A program made the position numbers and the translations under genes. From a bacterium (GTDB lineage Bacteria; Bacillota_I; Bacilli_A; Izemoplasmatales; Hujiaoplasmataceae): DNA of 47,937 nucleotides. Below, in pieces: positions 18,262 to 27,081 of this stretch. The stretch spans positions 1 to 47,937 of the forward strand of contig JAUXXX010000026.1 in the NCBI GenBank assembly GCA_030684695.1. Direction: 5' to 3'. The notes under the pieces are model-generated. The model worked only from the letters and a program-made list of their open reading frames with translations, searched no databases and had not been told where the DNA came from. Numbering within the stretch: the first letter of the stretch is position 1; every line of letters begins with the position of its first letter.

Positions 18262-19392
18262 ATGAACCATCCAATTGTTGCCATGATTTTAGTGGGCGGA
18301 AAAGGGACGAGACTCAAAGAGTTAACCAAAGAAATCGCAAAACCTGCGGTTTCTTTTGGTGCGAAATATCGATTGATTGATTTCACCTTGTCTAGTTTGA
18401 CCAATAGTCAACTTGATGTTGTTGGAATCGTCACACAATACGAGCCATATGAACTCATGCGCTACATTGGCAGAGGGGCTTCTTGGGACTTAGATACCAT
18501 CGATGGCGGAATCACATTTCTAACTCCTTATGCCAAGAATGGCGATGTTTTATGGCAAAAAGGGACTGCTCATGCAGTCGCCCAGTATTTTAACTTTGTC
18601 AAAGAACATCAGGCCAGACAAGTCTTGATTTTATCAGGAGATCAAATCTACAAAATGGATTATCAAAACCTGGTTCGTGAACACTTACTAAATAATCGAC
18701 AATTAACCATTGCCGCAACAGAAGTACCATGGAATGAAGCACATCGATTTGGCATCTTGGATGTGGATGCATCCTCTAGGGTTGTTGGCTTCGAGGAAAA
18801 ACCAAAACAACCCAAACACAATTTGGCTTCCATGGGGATTTATTTGTTTAACACAGAAGTACTTGAATCTCTTTTGCAAGGAGCGAATACCGCAGAGTCG
18901 ATCGATTTTGGTCAAAATGTTATTCCAAGTGCCATTTATGGGGGAATGAATGTTGGGGTTTATCGCTTTAAAGGGTATTGGCGTGATGTTGGAACGATTG
19001 AGTCGCTTTATGAAGCGAACATGGATATGATTGACGACCAAGATTTTTTAGGATTAAACAGCAGTAAAAACTTGCCCGTATATTCCAAATCACTGAATTT
19101 GCCCCCGCATATAGTACTTGAGGATGGAGAAATCAAAGCATCGATCATTGCGGATGGATGCGTGATTGATGGTAGAGTATTTCACAGTACCGTTGGATAC
19201 TCCTGTATCATCAAGAAGAATGCATCCGTGAGTCGCTGTGTTATTTTACCTGGTTGTGTCATTGGTGAAGGGGCAATCATTGAGAATGCGATTGTTAATC
19301 ACAATGTAAAAGTTCCAGATCATTTTGTGTTTCGTCCCAAACAAGTAACCATCCTGGACACGATTCCACAAGGAGGGCTTGTTTATGAATAA
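18262..19392 (+). CDS. glgC: Glucose-1-phosphate adenylyltransferase
   Basis: 376 residues from ATG 18262 (GAGGAGTGATTTC upstream). It makes ADP-glucose from ATP and glucose-1-phosphate, the committed step of bacterial glycogen synthesis. The nucleotidyl loop GGKGTRLKELTKE is intact near the N terminus, followed by KPAVSFGAKYRLIDF and the substrate loops YWRDVGTI and FEEKPKQP. The C-terminal hexapeptide beta-helix starts around residue 290. It overlaps the downstream glgD/A fusion by 8 bases. The fusion's N-terminal half is the usual non-catalytic partner (GlgD) of this subunit. Confidence 0.96.
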   Translation: MNHPIVAMILVGGKGTRLKELTKEIAKPAVSFGAKYRLIDFTLSSLTNSQLDVVGIVTQYEPYELMRYIGRGASWDLDTIDGGITFLTPYAKNGDVLWQKGTAHAVAQYFNFVKEHQARQVLILSGDQIYKMDYQNLVREHLLNNRQLTIAATEVPWNEAHRFGILDVDASSRVVGFEEKPKQPKHNLASMGIYLFNTEVLESLLQGANTAESIDFGQNVIPSAIYGGMNVGVYRFKGYWRDVGTIESLYEANMDMIDDQDFLGLNSSKNLPVYSKSLNLPPHIVLEDGEIKASIIADGCVIDGRVFHSTVGYSCIIKKNASVSRCVILPGCVIGEGAIIENAIVNHNVKVPDHFVFRPKQVTILDTIPQGGLVYE

Positions 19393-21799
19393 TCTATTTT
19401 TGGTGATAGATGCGACGAACAAAGGCTCCTTTTCGAAGTTAACAAGACACCGGATGCCTGGTGCGTTGCCGTTTGGAGCGAAGTATCGGTTGATAGACTT
19501 TGCATTATCCAATTGTAAAAACTCATTAGTAACGAATGTGGCAATTTTTCCGTATGGAAATTATCGATCTTTATCTGACCATATCGGTTCTGGAGATCGC
19601 TGGGATTTAAATCGTCGAAAGGATGGTATTTTTATATTACCTCCAAAAAATCTAAACCTTACATATGAGGATTCTATTAGCTTCCAACGAATGTATGAGC
19701 ATTTGGAATACTTCGTTCGAAGCTCACAAGAATATGTGCTAGTAAGTCCAGCAAATATTGTCTGGAATGTGGATTATAATGTAATACTTCACCACCATTT
19801 GGTACAGGGTGCTGATATTACCGAAGTATTGAATGCTTCGAATGAACGCTTACGGACGTTTTTATTATCGAAGAAAACATTGTTAGAGTACATTGAGCAT
19901 TTTGATTCCATCAAATTTCGGAATTTAACCGAAGTGTTTGACTATGCACTTGGTTTACGTAAAACACGCTATGTATTTGAAGAACCATCGTTCATCATTG
20001 ATACACCAGAAGCCTTGTTTCGCGCTAACATGAATTTGTTGGATGTCCAATTAAAAGGACAAATTTTCAAACAAAATCGCCCCATCTTTTCCAAGGAAAC
20101 CATGTCTTCTCCTTCGCGATATGGATCAAAATCATTTGTAAAGCACAGTTTAGTTGCATCAGGTGCTGTAGTGAATGGAAGTGTCTTTTCCTCGATTATT
20201 GGACGTAAAGCTACCATCCATGAAGGCGCCCATGTTCATCACTCGGTTGTGATGAATCAGTGTATCATTGAAAAGGGGGCGACGGTGGAATACGCAATTT
20301 TGGACAAGGAAACAGTCGTAAAAGCAGGTGCGGTGGTCAAAGGTACCTTGGAGCATATTTTCGTTTCTGAGAAAAAGCAATTGGTCCAAACGGCAGAAGA
20401 AATCACAGTACTTCAACTGGCCGTTGAATGTGTTCCTTTTATTAAAACGGGAGGACTTGCGGACGTTGTTGGGGCACTATCCAAAGAACTAAGCAAACAA
20501 GGAATTCAATCAATTGTCATGTTACCTCTTTTTACTAAAATTAAGGAAAAGTATCAACTCTTTTTGGAGTTGATAGCCGAGCAAGCCATTCTCTATGACG
20601 GTGTGTTACGGAGAGCATCCTTATATAGTTATAACGATAAGCAAACGATGTTTTACTTCATCGAAAACTTTGACTTTTTTGAACGGAATAACATTTATGG
20701 ATACGAAGATGATGGAGATCGATTCGCATTTTTCACCAAAGCTTCTTTGGCGTTCTTAGATGTGTTATCTAAAAAACCAGACATCATTCATGTTCATGAC
20801 TGGCATTTGGGGTTGACTCCATTACTACTTAAATATTCACCAAATTATAGTCATATCAAGACATTATTAACCATTCATAACATTGAATACCAAGGAATAC
20901 ATTCTTCCGACATTTTACGTAAAGTCGGACTGGAGTCTTTGGTTTATCATGGACATCAAATCAATTATCTAGAAACGGGACTTCAACACGCAACGAGGAT
21001 TTCAACGGTTTCACCAACGTATCGCGATGAGTTAAAGTATGAATACTACTCGAAGAATCTCGTAGATTTAATCAATCGTCGAGATCGTGATTTTTATGGA
21101 ATCTTAAATGGCTTGACTGATCAATCCAATCCGAAAACGGACCTTTCTATCCAACAACGATACGAAAAATCCAATGTGAAAAGCGCAAAACATAAAAATA
21201 AGAAATTTTTACAAGAAACGATGCATTTAATCGTTGCGGATGATATGTTTGTGATTGGTATGGTTGGTAGAATTGTTGAGCAAAAAGGATTTGATATCAT
21301 CTTTGGAGCATTTGATCAGATGATGCAAAACGATAAAATTCAATTTGTACTTCTTGGTACAGGAGATGCGTATTACGAACAACGTCTTCGTCAATTAGAG
21401 GAACGATATCCAGGAAGAGTCAAAATGAATCTATCATTTGATGCTACAGATCCATCGTTTATCTATTCTGGTGCAGATGTCTTCTTGATGCCTTCTCGTT
21501 ATGAACCTTGTGGCACATCACAAATGATTGCGCTAAAATATGGTACTATCCCGATTGTTCGTCAAACCGGAGGGTTAAACGATACCGTAGAACAATACAA
21601 TCCTGTAACTAAAAAAGGAAATGGTTTTAAATTCTATAATTATGACAGCCGTGATTTGGTGTTCCAAATCCAAAATGCTTACCAATATTTTGCATTTCAG
21701 CCAGAAGATTGGACGCGTTTGGTGAGAAACGCGATGGATGCATCGTTTTCTTTTGAAACAACAGCTACCCATTATGCAGAGTTATACCGGATGATGTAA
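19385..21799 (+). CDS. Fused GlgD-like regulatory adenylyltransferase and glycogen synthase (GlgA)
   Basis: 804 residues in one uninterrupted frame; the start is ATG 19385, 7 bases after AGGAGGG. Residues 1 to ~335 resemble GlgD: LFLVIDATNKGSFSKLT, then MPGALPFGAKYRLIDFALSN, HIGSGDRWDL, and a C-terminal hexapeptide beta-helix. The catalytic GGxGTRL loop is missing, as in GlgD. From about residue 338 a complete GT5 glycogen synthase follows: LAVECVPFIKTGGLADVVG (ADP-glucose site), HVHDWHLG, GRIVEQKGFD, and SRYEPCGTSQMIALKYG. The two activities are normally separate proteins. The order glgC-[glgD+glgA] equals the usual glgC-glgD-glgA order with the stop/start junction removed. Confidence 0.93.
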   Translation: MNNLFLVIDATNKGSFSKLTRHRMPGALPFGAKYRLIDFALSNCKNSLVTNVAIFPYGNYRSLSDHIGSGDRWDLNRRKDGIFILPPKNLNLTYEDSISFQRMYEHLEYFVRSSQEYVLVSPANIVWNVDYNVILHHHLVQGADITEVLNASNERLRTFLLSKKTLLEYIEHFDSIKFRNLTEVFDYALGLRKTRYVFEEPSFIIDTPEALFRANMNLLDVQLKGQIFKQNRPIFSKETMSSPSRYGSKSFVKHSLVASGAVVNGSVFSSIIGRKATIHEGAHVHHSVVMNQCIIEKGATVEYAILDKETVVKAGAVVKGTLEHIFVSEKKQLVQTAEEITVLQLAVECVPFIKTGGLADVVGALSKELSKQGIQSIVMLPLFTKIKEKYQLFLELIAEQAILYDGVLRRASLYSYNDKQTMFYFIENFDFFERNNIYGYEDDGDRFAFFTKASLAFLDVLSKKPDIIHVHDWHLGLTPLLLKYSPNYSHIKTLLTIHNIEYQGIHSSDILRKVGLESLVYHGHQINYLETGLQHATRISTVSPTYRDELKYEYYSKNLVDLINRRDRDFYGILNGLTDQSNPKTDLSIQQRYEKSNVKSAKHKNKKFLQETMHLIVADDMFVIGMVGRIVEQKGFDIIFGAFDQMMQNDKIQFVLLGTGDAYYEQRLRQLEERYPGRVKMNLSFDATDPSFIYSGADVFLMPSRYEPCGTSQMIALKYGTIPIVRQTGGLNDTVEQYNPVTKKGNGFKFYNYDSRDLVFQIQNAYQYFAFQPEDWTRLVRNAMDASFSFETTATHYAELYRMM

Positions 21800-21801
21800 C
21801 C

Positions 21802-21854
21802 AGTTTCATTAACGTATCACAATAACACCATGTTACCTATGGTATAATGAAACT
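21802..21854. repeat. 10-bp inverted repeat around the glgP promoter
   Basis: AGTTTCATTA at 21802-21811 and its exact reverse complement TAATGAAACT at 21845-21854, 33 bases apart. The right arm overlaps the TATAAT box at 21843-21848. It could be a pair of operator half-sites or the base of a long-loop hairpin. Confidence 0.75.
21843..21848 (+). promoter_or_regulatory. glgP -10 box
   Basis: TATAAT preceded by CTATGG, 20 bases before the glgP start. I see no convincing -35; the extended context and possibly an activator would have to compensate. Confidence 0.6.
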
Positions 21855-21868
21855 TGTGAGGTGATTTT

Positions 21869-24283
21869 ATGAAGAAATTAGGAGTGTTTTCTACCAAGAA
21901 AACCTTAATGTTGGCCATGCAAGAGCGGATGCGTTCTTTATATTTGGTAGATGTTGAAGATTCATCGATTCGTCAACGCTATAATGTGCTTGGCAGTTTA
22001 GTAAAAGAAGAAATTGCGATTGATTGGATGAAGTCCATTCAAGCGTTACAACAATCGACGACAAAAGAAGTTCATTATTTTTCGATGGAGTTCTTGATTG
22101 GTCGTATGATTACGAATAATTTGATTAATTTGGGGATTCGAGATACCACTCAAGCTGCATTTGAAGAACTTGGTTTTGATATTAATGAAGTCGAAGAATA
22201 CGAATCCGATCCCGGGCTTGGCACAGGTGGATTGGGTCGTTTGGCCGCATGTTATTTGGATTCCATGGCATCCCTTGGTTATTTTGGCTTTGGACAAACG
22301 ATTCGCTATCGTTATGGACTATTTAAGCAAAAAATCAAAAATGGGTATCAAGAAGAACGTCCTGACAACTGGCTTTCGGATGGATATGTATGGGAGATTA
22401 GAAAAGACGAGGAAGCAGAAGACATTCCTTATTTTGGTTATGTAGAATACGATGGAAAGATGACGTATAAACCAGAAGAGTTCATCAAAGCGGTTCCATA
22501 TGATGTACCTATCGTTGGCTCTGGGAATCAATTTGTAACCCACTTACGCATGTGGAATGCTGAGCCAAGTCGTAAATACCCAAAAAACAAATCCGCCTTT
22601 GATTATGAGTTTGATTTGCAACAAATTTCCGGGTTTTTATATCCAGATGACACCACAGACCAAGGGAAACGATTGCGGTTGATGCAACAGTATTTCTTTA
22701 GTTCTGCTGGAGTAAAAAGTGTCTGCCGGAAGCATAAAGCGAAGTATGGAACGTTATCGAATTTGCATGAACACGTGTTGTTTCACATCAATGATACCCA
22801 TCCAACACTAGTTATTCCTGAGTTAATGCGTATTTTGCTTGATGAAGAACACATGGAATGGGCAGAAGCTTGGCACATTACCCAACACACAACCGCGTAT
22901 ACCAATCATACGATTATGGCGGAAGCACTTGAAAAATGGCCTATCCATTTACTGCAACCCATTTTACCTCGAATTTATCAGTTGATTGAGGAAATCAATC
23001 GCCGATTCATGAATCAGTTGATTGAAAAATATGCTCAAAGTAATCCAGAAGTGATCTCTCGCTTAGCAATCATTCATCATGGAATGATTCGTATGGCGAA
23101 TCTATGCATCGTCACATCTTCATCCGTCAATGGGGTGGCGAAGCTTCATACCGAAATTCTTAAAACGATTGAAATGAAAGATTTTTATGAATTATACCCC
23201 GAAAAATTTCAAAATGTAACCAACGGGATTACTCATCGTCGTTGGCTGATTCACTCCAATCCAGAGTTATCAACGATTCTTGATGATACTATAGGAACAT
23301 CCTGGAGAAAAAACCCAAGTGATTTAGACAAATTGGAAGCTTTTAAGAACGATTCTGTGATCCAAGCAAAAATTCATCAAATGAAGCATGACAAGAAACA
23401 AGCACTTGCGGATCGAATTTTTCGTGAACAAGGAGTGAAACTTGATCCAAGCTCGATGTTTGATATTCAAGTGAAGCGACTCCATGAATATAAGAGACAA
23501 CTATTGAATGCTCTACATATTTTAGATGTTTATCATGAGTTAAAAACCAATCCTTCCTTTAAAGAAGCCTATGTTCCTCATAGTTTCATCTTTGGTGCGA
23601 AAGCAGCGAGTGGGTATTATTTCGCAAAGAAAATTATCAAACTTCTAAATACCATTGCAGACAAAGTCAACAATGACCCACAAACAAATGCCTTCTTAAA
23701 AGTGATATTTGTAGAAAATTATAACGTCAGCTACGCAGAAATAATCATGCCTGCAGCGGACCTTAGTGAACAAATTTCTACGGCATCCAAAGAAGCCTCT
23801 GGGACTGGAAACATGAAGTTTATGATGAATGGTGCATTAACCATTGGTACAGAAGATGGAGCCAATGTGGAAATTCATGAATTGGTTGGCGATGAAAACA
23901 TCTTTATCTTTGGATTAAACGCTGCACAAGTCAATGAATTCAATCATAACAAATCGTACAATCCCAAAGCGATTTATGATGAATCACCAACCATCAGACG
24001 CGTACTTGATCAACTCATCAATGGATTCTTTGACCAAGTAGACAAAAACGAGTTTCGTGAAATTTTTGATCGTTTGGTGTATCAAGATGGCTATTTTGTA
24101 CTTCGTGATTATGAAGCATACAAAGAAGCCCACAAAAGAGCAAATGAAACGTATAAAAACAAAGAGTCTTGGGGAAGCAAAACAATCGTGAACATTGCAA
24201 AAAGTGGTGTATTTAGCTCAGATCGTTCCATTCAAGATTATGCGAATAACATTTGGCATATCTTGCCTTTTAACAATCAATAA
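21869..24283 (+). CDS. glgP: Glycogen/starch phosphorylase
   Basis: 804 residues, full length. It releases glucose-1-phosphate from the ends of alpha-1,4-glucan. The PLP attachment site is exact: EASGTGNMKFMMNGALTIG with K650 as the cofactor lysine. Other signatures are SMEFLIGRM, GLGTGGLGRLAACYLDSMA and NVTNGITHRRWL. It has its own promoter and terminator, separating breakdown from the glgB-C-D/A synthesis genes. GAGGTGATTTT precedes the ATG. Confidence 0.97.
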   Translation: MKKLGVFSTKKTLMLAMQERMRSLYLVDVEDSSIRQRYNVLGSLVKEEIAIDWMKSIQALQQSTTKEVHYFSMEFLIGRMITNNLINLGIRDTTQAAFEELGFDINEVEEYESDPGLGTGGLGRLAACYLDSMASLGYFGFGQTIRYRYGLFKQKIKNGYQEERPDNWLSDGYVWEIRKDEEAEDIPYFGYVEYDGKMTYKPEEFIKAVPYDVPIVGSGNQFVTHLRMWNAEPSRKYPKNKSAFDYEFDLQQISGFLYPDDTTDQGKRLRLMQQYFFSSAGVKSVCRKHKAKYGTLSNLHEHVLFHINDTHPTLVIPELMRILLDEEHMEWAEAWHITQHTTAYTNHTIMAEALEKWPIHLLQPILPRIYQLIEEINRRFMNQLIEKYAQSNPEVISRLAIIHHGMIRMANLCIVTSSSVNGVAKLHTEILKTIEMKDFYELYPEKFQNVTNGITHRRWLIHSNPELSTILDDTIGTSWRKNPSDLDKLEAFKNDSVIQAKIHQMKHDKKQALADRIFREQGVKLDPSSMFDIQVKRLHEYKRQLLNALHILDVYHELKTNPSFKEAYVPHSFIFGAKAASGYYFAKKIIKLLNTIADKVNNDPQTNAFLKVIFVENYNVSYAEIIMPAADLSEQISTASKEASGTGNMKFMMNGALTIGTEDGANVEIHELVGDENIFIFGLNAAQVNEFNHNKSYNPKAIYDESPTIRRVLDQLINGFFDQVDKNEFREIFDRLVYQDGYFVLRDYEAYKEAHKRANETYKNKESWGSKTIVNIAKSGVFSSDRSIQDYANNIWHILPFNNQ

Positions 24284-24309
24284 GCGACTTCGGTCGCTTT
24301 TCTTTTTCT
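24283..24309 (+). terminator. glgP terminator
   Basis: AGCGAC-TTCG-GTCGCT hairpin with a stable UUCG tetraloop, followed by TTTCTTTTTCTT. It begins inside the stop codon. Confidence 0.85.
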
Positions 24310-24338
24310 TGAATGAAACGGGTTACATTTGGTATAAT
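24309..24338 (+). promoter_or_regulatory. Promoter of the lipoprotein/cyclase operon
   Basis: TTGAAT at 24309-24314, 18-base spacer, TATAAT at 24333-24338 in a TTTGG context. The -10 box ends 17 bases before the ATG. Confidence 0.6.
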
Positions 24339-24355
24339 GGTAAAGAGGTGACACG

Positions 24356-25108
24356 ATGAAAAAATTGGGATTATTATTGATTGTTTTTATGTTAGGAATC
24401 ACACTAAGTGCTTGTCAGCCTATCAATACCGACTATTCTGTGGATGAAGCATTTGGCTTAATGAATGATGCCATTCAAAACTATTTAGAAGCAGAAAGTT
24501 TTATGGCTACGTTTCAAGGATCCTATGAGTCAGAGAACTACAACTCAAGTGATTTGATTGAAGTACGATTCCGCAATATTGGAAAAAGTAATTTTTTAGG
24601 ACGTGTTGAGTTGCTCATTTCAGAAAACTCTACAAGTTATCAAGGATTACAATTCTACCAAGCAGGAGTATTGTATAATCAAAAAATTGATTCATCCAAC
24701 ACGGAACGAGTTAGATTTGTCGAAGGTCCTGAAAAATACCTTTCCTTATATACCTCATATTTAAAAAAACAAGTGGATCAATCTAAAACAAGAGCTGTTA
24801 CAATCTTGATAGATTCCAAACAAGTGACTGTGAATTTTGAACTATCTTCTTCGGAAGTAGAAGCGACTTTTTTTGTTAGCAACGTGTTTACAACAGTTCG
24901 AAGTGCGAAAGCTTCTATTACATTCACGCATGATTTAAAATTGATTTCGATGAATGTGGAATACATCGCATTGATTCAAGGCATGGAAGGCATTGAACGC
25001 TATCAAGTGGATTTTAGTCGTTTCAATCAATACGTTACCATCAAAGAATTATCAAATGCTGAAAAAGCTCTTTTTATTCTAAGGGAAGTTAACGAAGCAA
25101 ATGAATAA
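24356..25108 (+). CDS. Putative lipoprotein of unknown function
   Basis: 250 residues. The signal peptide MKKLGLLLIVFMLGITLSAC ends in a lipobox with the lipidated Cys at residue 20. The mature part is predicted surface-exposed, with no further membrane helix. It alternates short beta-strand-like segments (VEVRF, GRVELLI, VTVNFELSSS, ASITFTHDLKLISMNVEY), suggesting a beta-rich fold. I do not recognise the family. It overlaps the following cyclase-family gene by 8 bases, so the two are co-expressed. GAGGTGACAC precedes the ATG. Confidence 0.75.
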   Translation: MKKLGLLLIVFMLGITLSACQPINTDYSVDEAFGLMNDAIQNYLEAESFMATFQGSYESENYNSSDLIEVRFRNIGKSNFLGRVELLISENSTSYQGLQFYQAGVLYNQKIDSSNTERVRFVEGPEKYLSLYTSYLKKQVDQSKTRAVTILIDSKQVTVNFELSSSEVEATFFVSNVFTTVRSAKASITFTHDLKLISMNVEYIALIQGMEGIERYQVDFSRFNQYVTIKELSNAEKALFILREVNEANE

Positions 25109-25736
25109 AATTATCGATTTATCATGGACCATTCACGAACATATGCCACTGTTTCCTGGAGACCCTGCTTTGCAAGTTCACTCCATCAAACAAGTTAGTC
25201 TTGATGGCTATGCGATAAAGACCATTCAAGCAGGGATGCATGTGGGAACCCATTTGGACGCACCTGCACATTTTCTTGCACTAGGAAAAACGGTTGAATC
25301 CCTTGATTTGTCTTCTTGTGTTGGCAAAGCGACATTAATCACTGTACAACCAGTTTCTGGGATACTCCCCACGGAAGTAATCGTCTCCAGATATCAAAAT
25401 GCTTTGGAACAACATCCGATTTTGTTAATTCACACAGGGTGGAGTCATAAGGTAGAACAAGTAGAGTACTTTACACAGTTCCCGGCGTTTGAACCTTCTT
25501 TTATCCAATTTCTTGATGAACACAAGATAAAAACCATCGGTGTAGACATGCCATCCATTCAATTTCCTAAAGGAGATTTTTCAGGGATTCATCAAGCACT
25601 ACTATCTAGAGATATCGTGATTATCGAGAATTTAGTTCATTTAGAACAATGCCCGGGTGTCTTTACATTGATTGCTCTTCCATTGAAACTACAAGGATTT
25701 GATGGGTCGATGGTTCGGGCAATTGGAATCATCTAA
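25101..25736 (+). CDS. Cyclase family protein (kynurenine formamidase-like metal hydrolase)
   Basis: 211 residues. The N-terminal phrase IDLSWTIHEHMPLFPGDP and the metal-binding motif GMHVGTHLDAPAHF are the signature of the cyclase/arylformamidase family (PF04199). Members hydrolyse N-formylkynurenine, open or close other amide or lactone bonds, or have unknown substrates. No tryptophan-degradation genes are nearby, so the true substrate is undetermined. The C-terminal half includes HTGWS and IGVDMPSIQFP, also typical. It is translated from inside the end of the lipoprotein gene. Confidence 0.85.
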   Translation: MNKIIDLSWTIHEHMPLFPGDPALQVHSIKQVSLDGYAIKTIQAGMHVGTHLDAPAHFLALGKTVESLDLSSCVGKATLITVQPVSGILPTEVIVSRYQNALEQHPILLIHTGWSHKVEQVEYFTQFPAFEPSFIQFLDEHKIKTIGVDMPSIQFPKGDFSGIHQALLSRDIVIIENLVHLEQCPGVFTLIALPLKLQGFDGSMVRAIGII

Positions 25737-25747
25737 GTAAATAATCC

Positions 25748-25776
25748 TTGACAAGTTTATAAGAATCCTTTATAAT
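25748..25776 (+). promoter_or_regulatory. Consensus promoter of the FMN-riboswitch transcript
   Basis: TTGACA at 25748-25753, 17-base spacer, TATAAT at 25771-25776: a perfect sigma-A consensus. Transcription would start about 20 bases before the riboswitch. Confidence 0.85.
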
Positions 25777-25803
25777 AATCGTGTAAAATTACATAAAAAA
25801 CAA

Positions 25804-25906
25804 ACTTCAGGGCAGGGTGAAATTCCCGATCGGCGGTGATAGTCCGCGAGCGTAAGCAGGAATAGGTGTAAATCCTATACCGACAGTAAAGTCTGGATGG
25901 AAGAAG
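25804..25906 (+). ncRNA. FMN riboswitch (RFN element)
   Basis: Contains the conserved RFN segments AGGGCAGGGTGAAATTCCC, GATCGGCGGTGATAGTCCGCGAGC, a variable arm, and AGTCTGGATGG. The closing helix is CTTC with GAAG. It binds flavin mononucleotide and, with the terminator downstream, should shut off the riboflavin transporter gene when FMN is plentiful. Confidence 0.95.
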
Positions 25907-25943
25907 TTCGCGTCTTTTTTTGCGCGTATTTTCTTTTGACATC

Positions 25944-25968
25944 AATGCCTTGAAAAAGGCATTTTTTT
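25944..25968 (+). terminator. Riboswitch-controlled terminator
   Basis: AATGCCT-TGAAAA-AGGCATT hairpin followed by a T-run, between the FMN aptamer and the ribosome site of the transporter gene. It is the expected expression platform. Confidence 0.85.
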
Positions 25969-25987
25969 ATGATTTCAGGAGGAAAGT

Positions 25988-26851
25988 ATGAGTCCAACAG
26001 TTGTAACAATTCTCACCATTTTATCTATTTTCATCGCGGTCGCATTATTGTTTTTAATTGCAAAATCCAGACAGTTTGGAGCTTCAAGCAAGCAAAGTAA
26101 GATTGTAGGTATCGTAGCAATACTCGTAATTATTGGAGGAATTAGTTTTGGTCTCGCTACCAAAAGCACACCATCCAGTTTTGAAGACATTTTGCTTGTT
26201 AATTCAGTCATATTGGTATCATACTTGGCAATACTAGCAACTGCTGGTTATGTCAATCATCGTCGCCAATTACCAAGCAAACTATCCACCAGAAAAATCG
26301 CTTTCTTAGGAATTATCATTGGTCTAGCAAGTGCATTGATGCTTCTTGGCTTCCCAGTGATTCCAGGGTTTGTGTTTTTGAAGGTCGAGTTATCCGGCCT
26401 GATTATCTTTATGACCCTACTATGGTTTGATTTCAAAACAGCAGTGATTGTCTCATTGTTTACAAACTTTATCCACGTGTTTATGCCTGGTTCACCACCA
26501 TTGATCATCTTTTTGGATGAAGGAGTTAACTTTATCGCGACCATGGTTTTCTTAACCCCGATGGCCGTGATGATTAATCGCAAGAAATTAGCAGAAAATA
26601 CAACCATCAAGCAAATGGCGTTGATCTCATTTCTAGGGGTCATATTTACGACGGTAGTGATGACTTTATACAACGCGTTTATCAATTTACCTATCATTTA
26701 TGGATGGCCTCTGCCATTCAATCAAGTGGTTGAAATCTTCGGATTGTTTAATTTAATTAAGTGGGGATTGGTTGCCTTAGTCATTAATTTGACATGGAAA
26801 CGCCTGTACACTCTACGTAATTATGGAGAAGAAGACTATTGCGAGTTGTAA
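25988..26851 (+). CDS. RibU-like riboflavin ECF transporter S component with extra N-terminal helices
   Basis: 287 residues. The C-terminal ~190 residues look like RibU, the substrate-binding subunit of the riboflavin ECF transporter: IAFLGIIIGLASALMLLGFPVIPGF, LKVELSGLI, and INLPIIYGWPLPFNQVVEIFGLFNLIKWGL. The preceding ~95 residues add three hydrophobic segments (about 4-25, 37-57, 70-89) not found in ordinary ~190-residue RibU. Control by an FMN riboswitch supports riboflavin as cargo. The energising ECF module (EcfA/A'/T) is not in this window. AGGAGGAAAGT precedes the ATG. Confidence 0.85.
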   Translation: MSPTVVTILTILSIFIAVALLFLIAKSRQFGASSKQSKIVGIVAILVIIGGISFGLATKSTPSSFEDILLVNSVILVSYLAILATAGYVNHRRQLPSKLSTRKIAFLGIIIGLASALMLLGFPVIPGFVFLKVELSGLIIFMTLLWFDFKTAVIVSLFTNFIHVFMPGSPPLIIFLDEGVNFIATMVFLTPMAVMINRKKLAENTTIKQMALISFLGVIFTTVVMTLYNAFINLPIIYGWPLPFNQVVEIFGLFNLIKWGLVALVINLTWKRLYTLRNYGEEDYCEL

Positions 26852-26884
26852 GAAAAAATGCATCAAACATCCATTGATTAAAAT

Positions 26885-26935
26885 AGAATTGGGAATTGTG
26901 AAGTACTCACATATCGCCCAATTCTTTTCTTTTTA
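26885..26935 (+). terminator. RibU gene terminator
   Basis: AGAATTGGG at 26885-26893 pairs with CCCAATTCT at 26917-26925. The loop contains a smaller near-palindrome (GTGAAGTACTCAC), and TTTCTTTTT follows. Confidence 0.75.
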
Positions 26936-27008
26936 CTGTTTATACATGAATAAATATTCACATTTTATCAATATCGTAAAAAAACATGAATTTTCTTCAT
27001 CTAAATGG

Positions 27009-27037
27009 TTGTATTGATAATTCGTCTTTGGTATAAT
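27009..27037 (+). promoter_or_regulatory. hppA promoter
   Basis: TTGTAT at 27009-27014, 17-base spacer, TATAAT at 27032-27037 in a TTTGG context. Confidence 0.65.
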
Positions 27038-27081
27038 CGAGCCAAGAATGACTCACATGTCTTTAATAATCGGAGGAAATC

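Noticed and set aside
26823-27017. Small plus-strand frame after the riboflavin transporter
   Set aside because: It starts inside the transporter gene, runs through its terminator hairpin and lacks a ribosome site.
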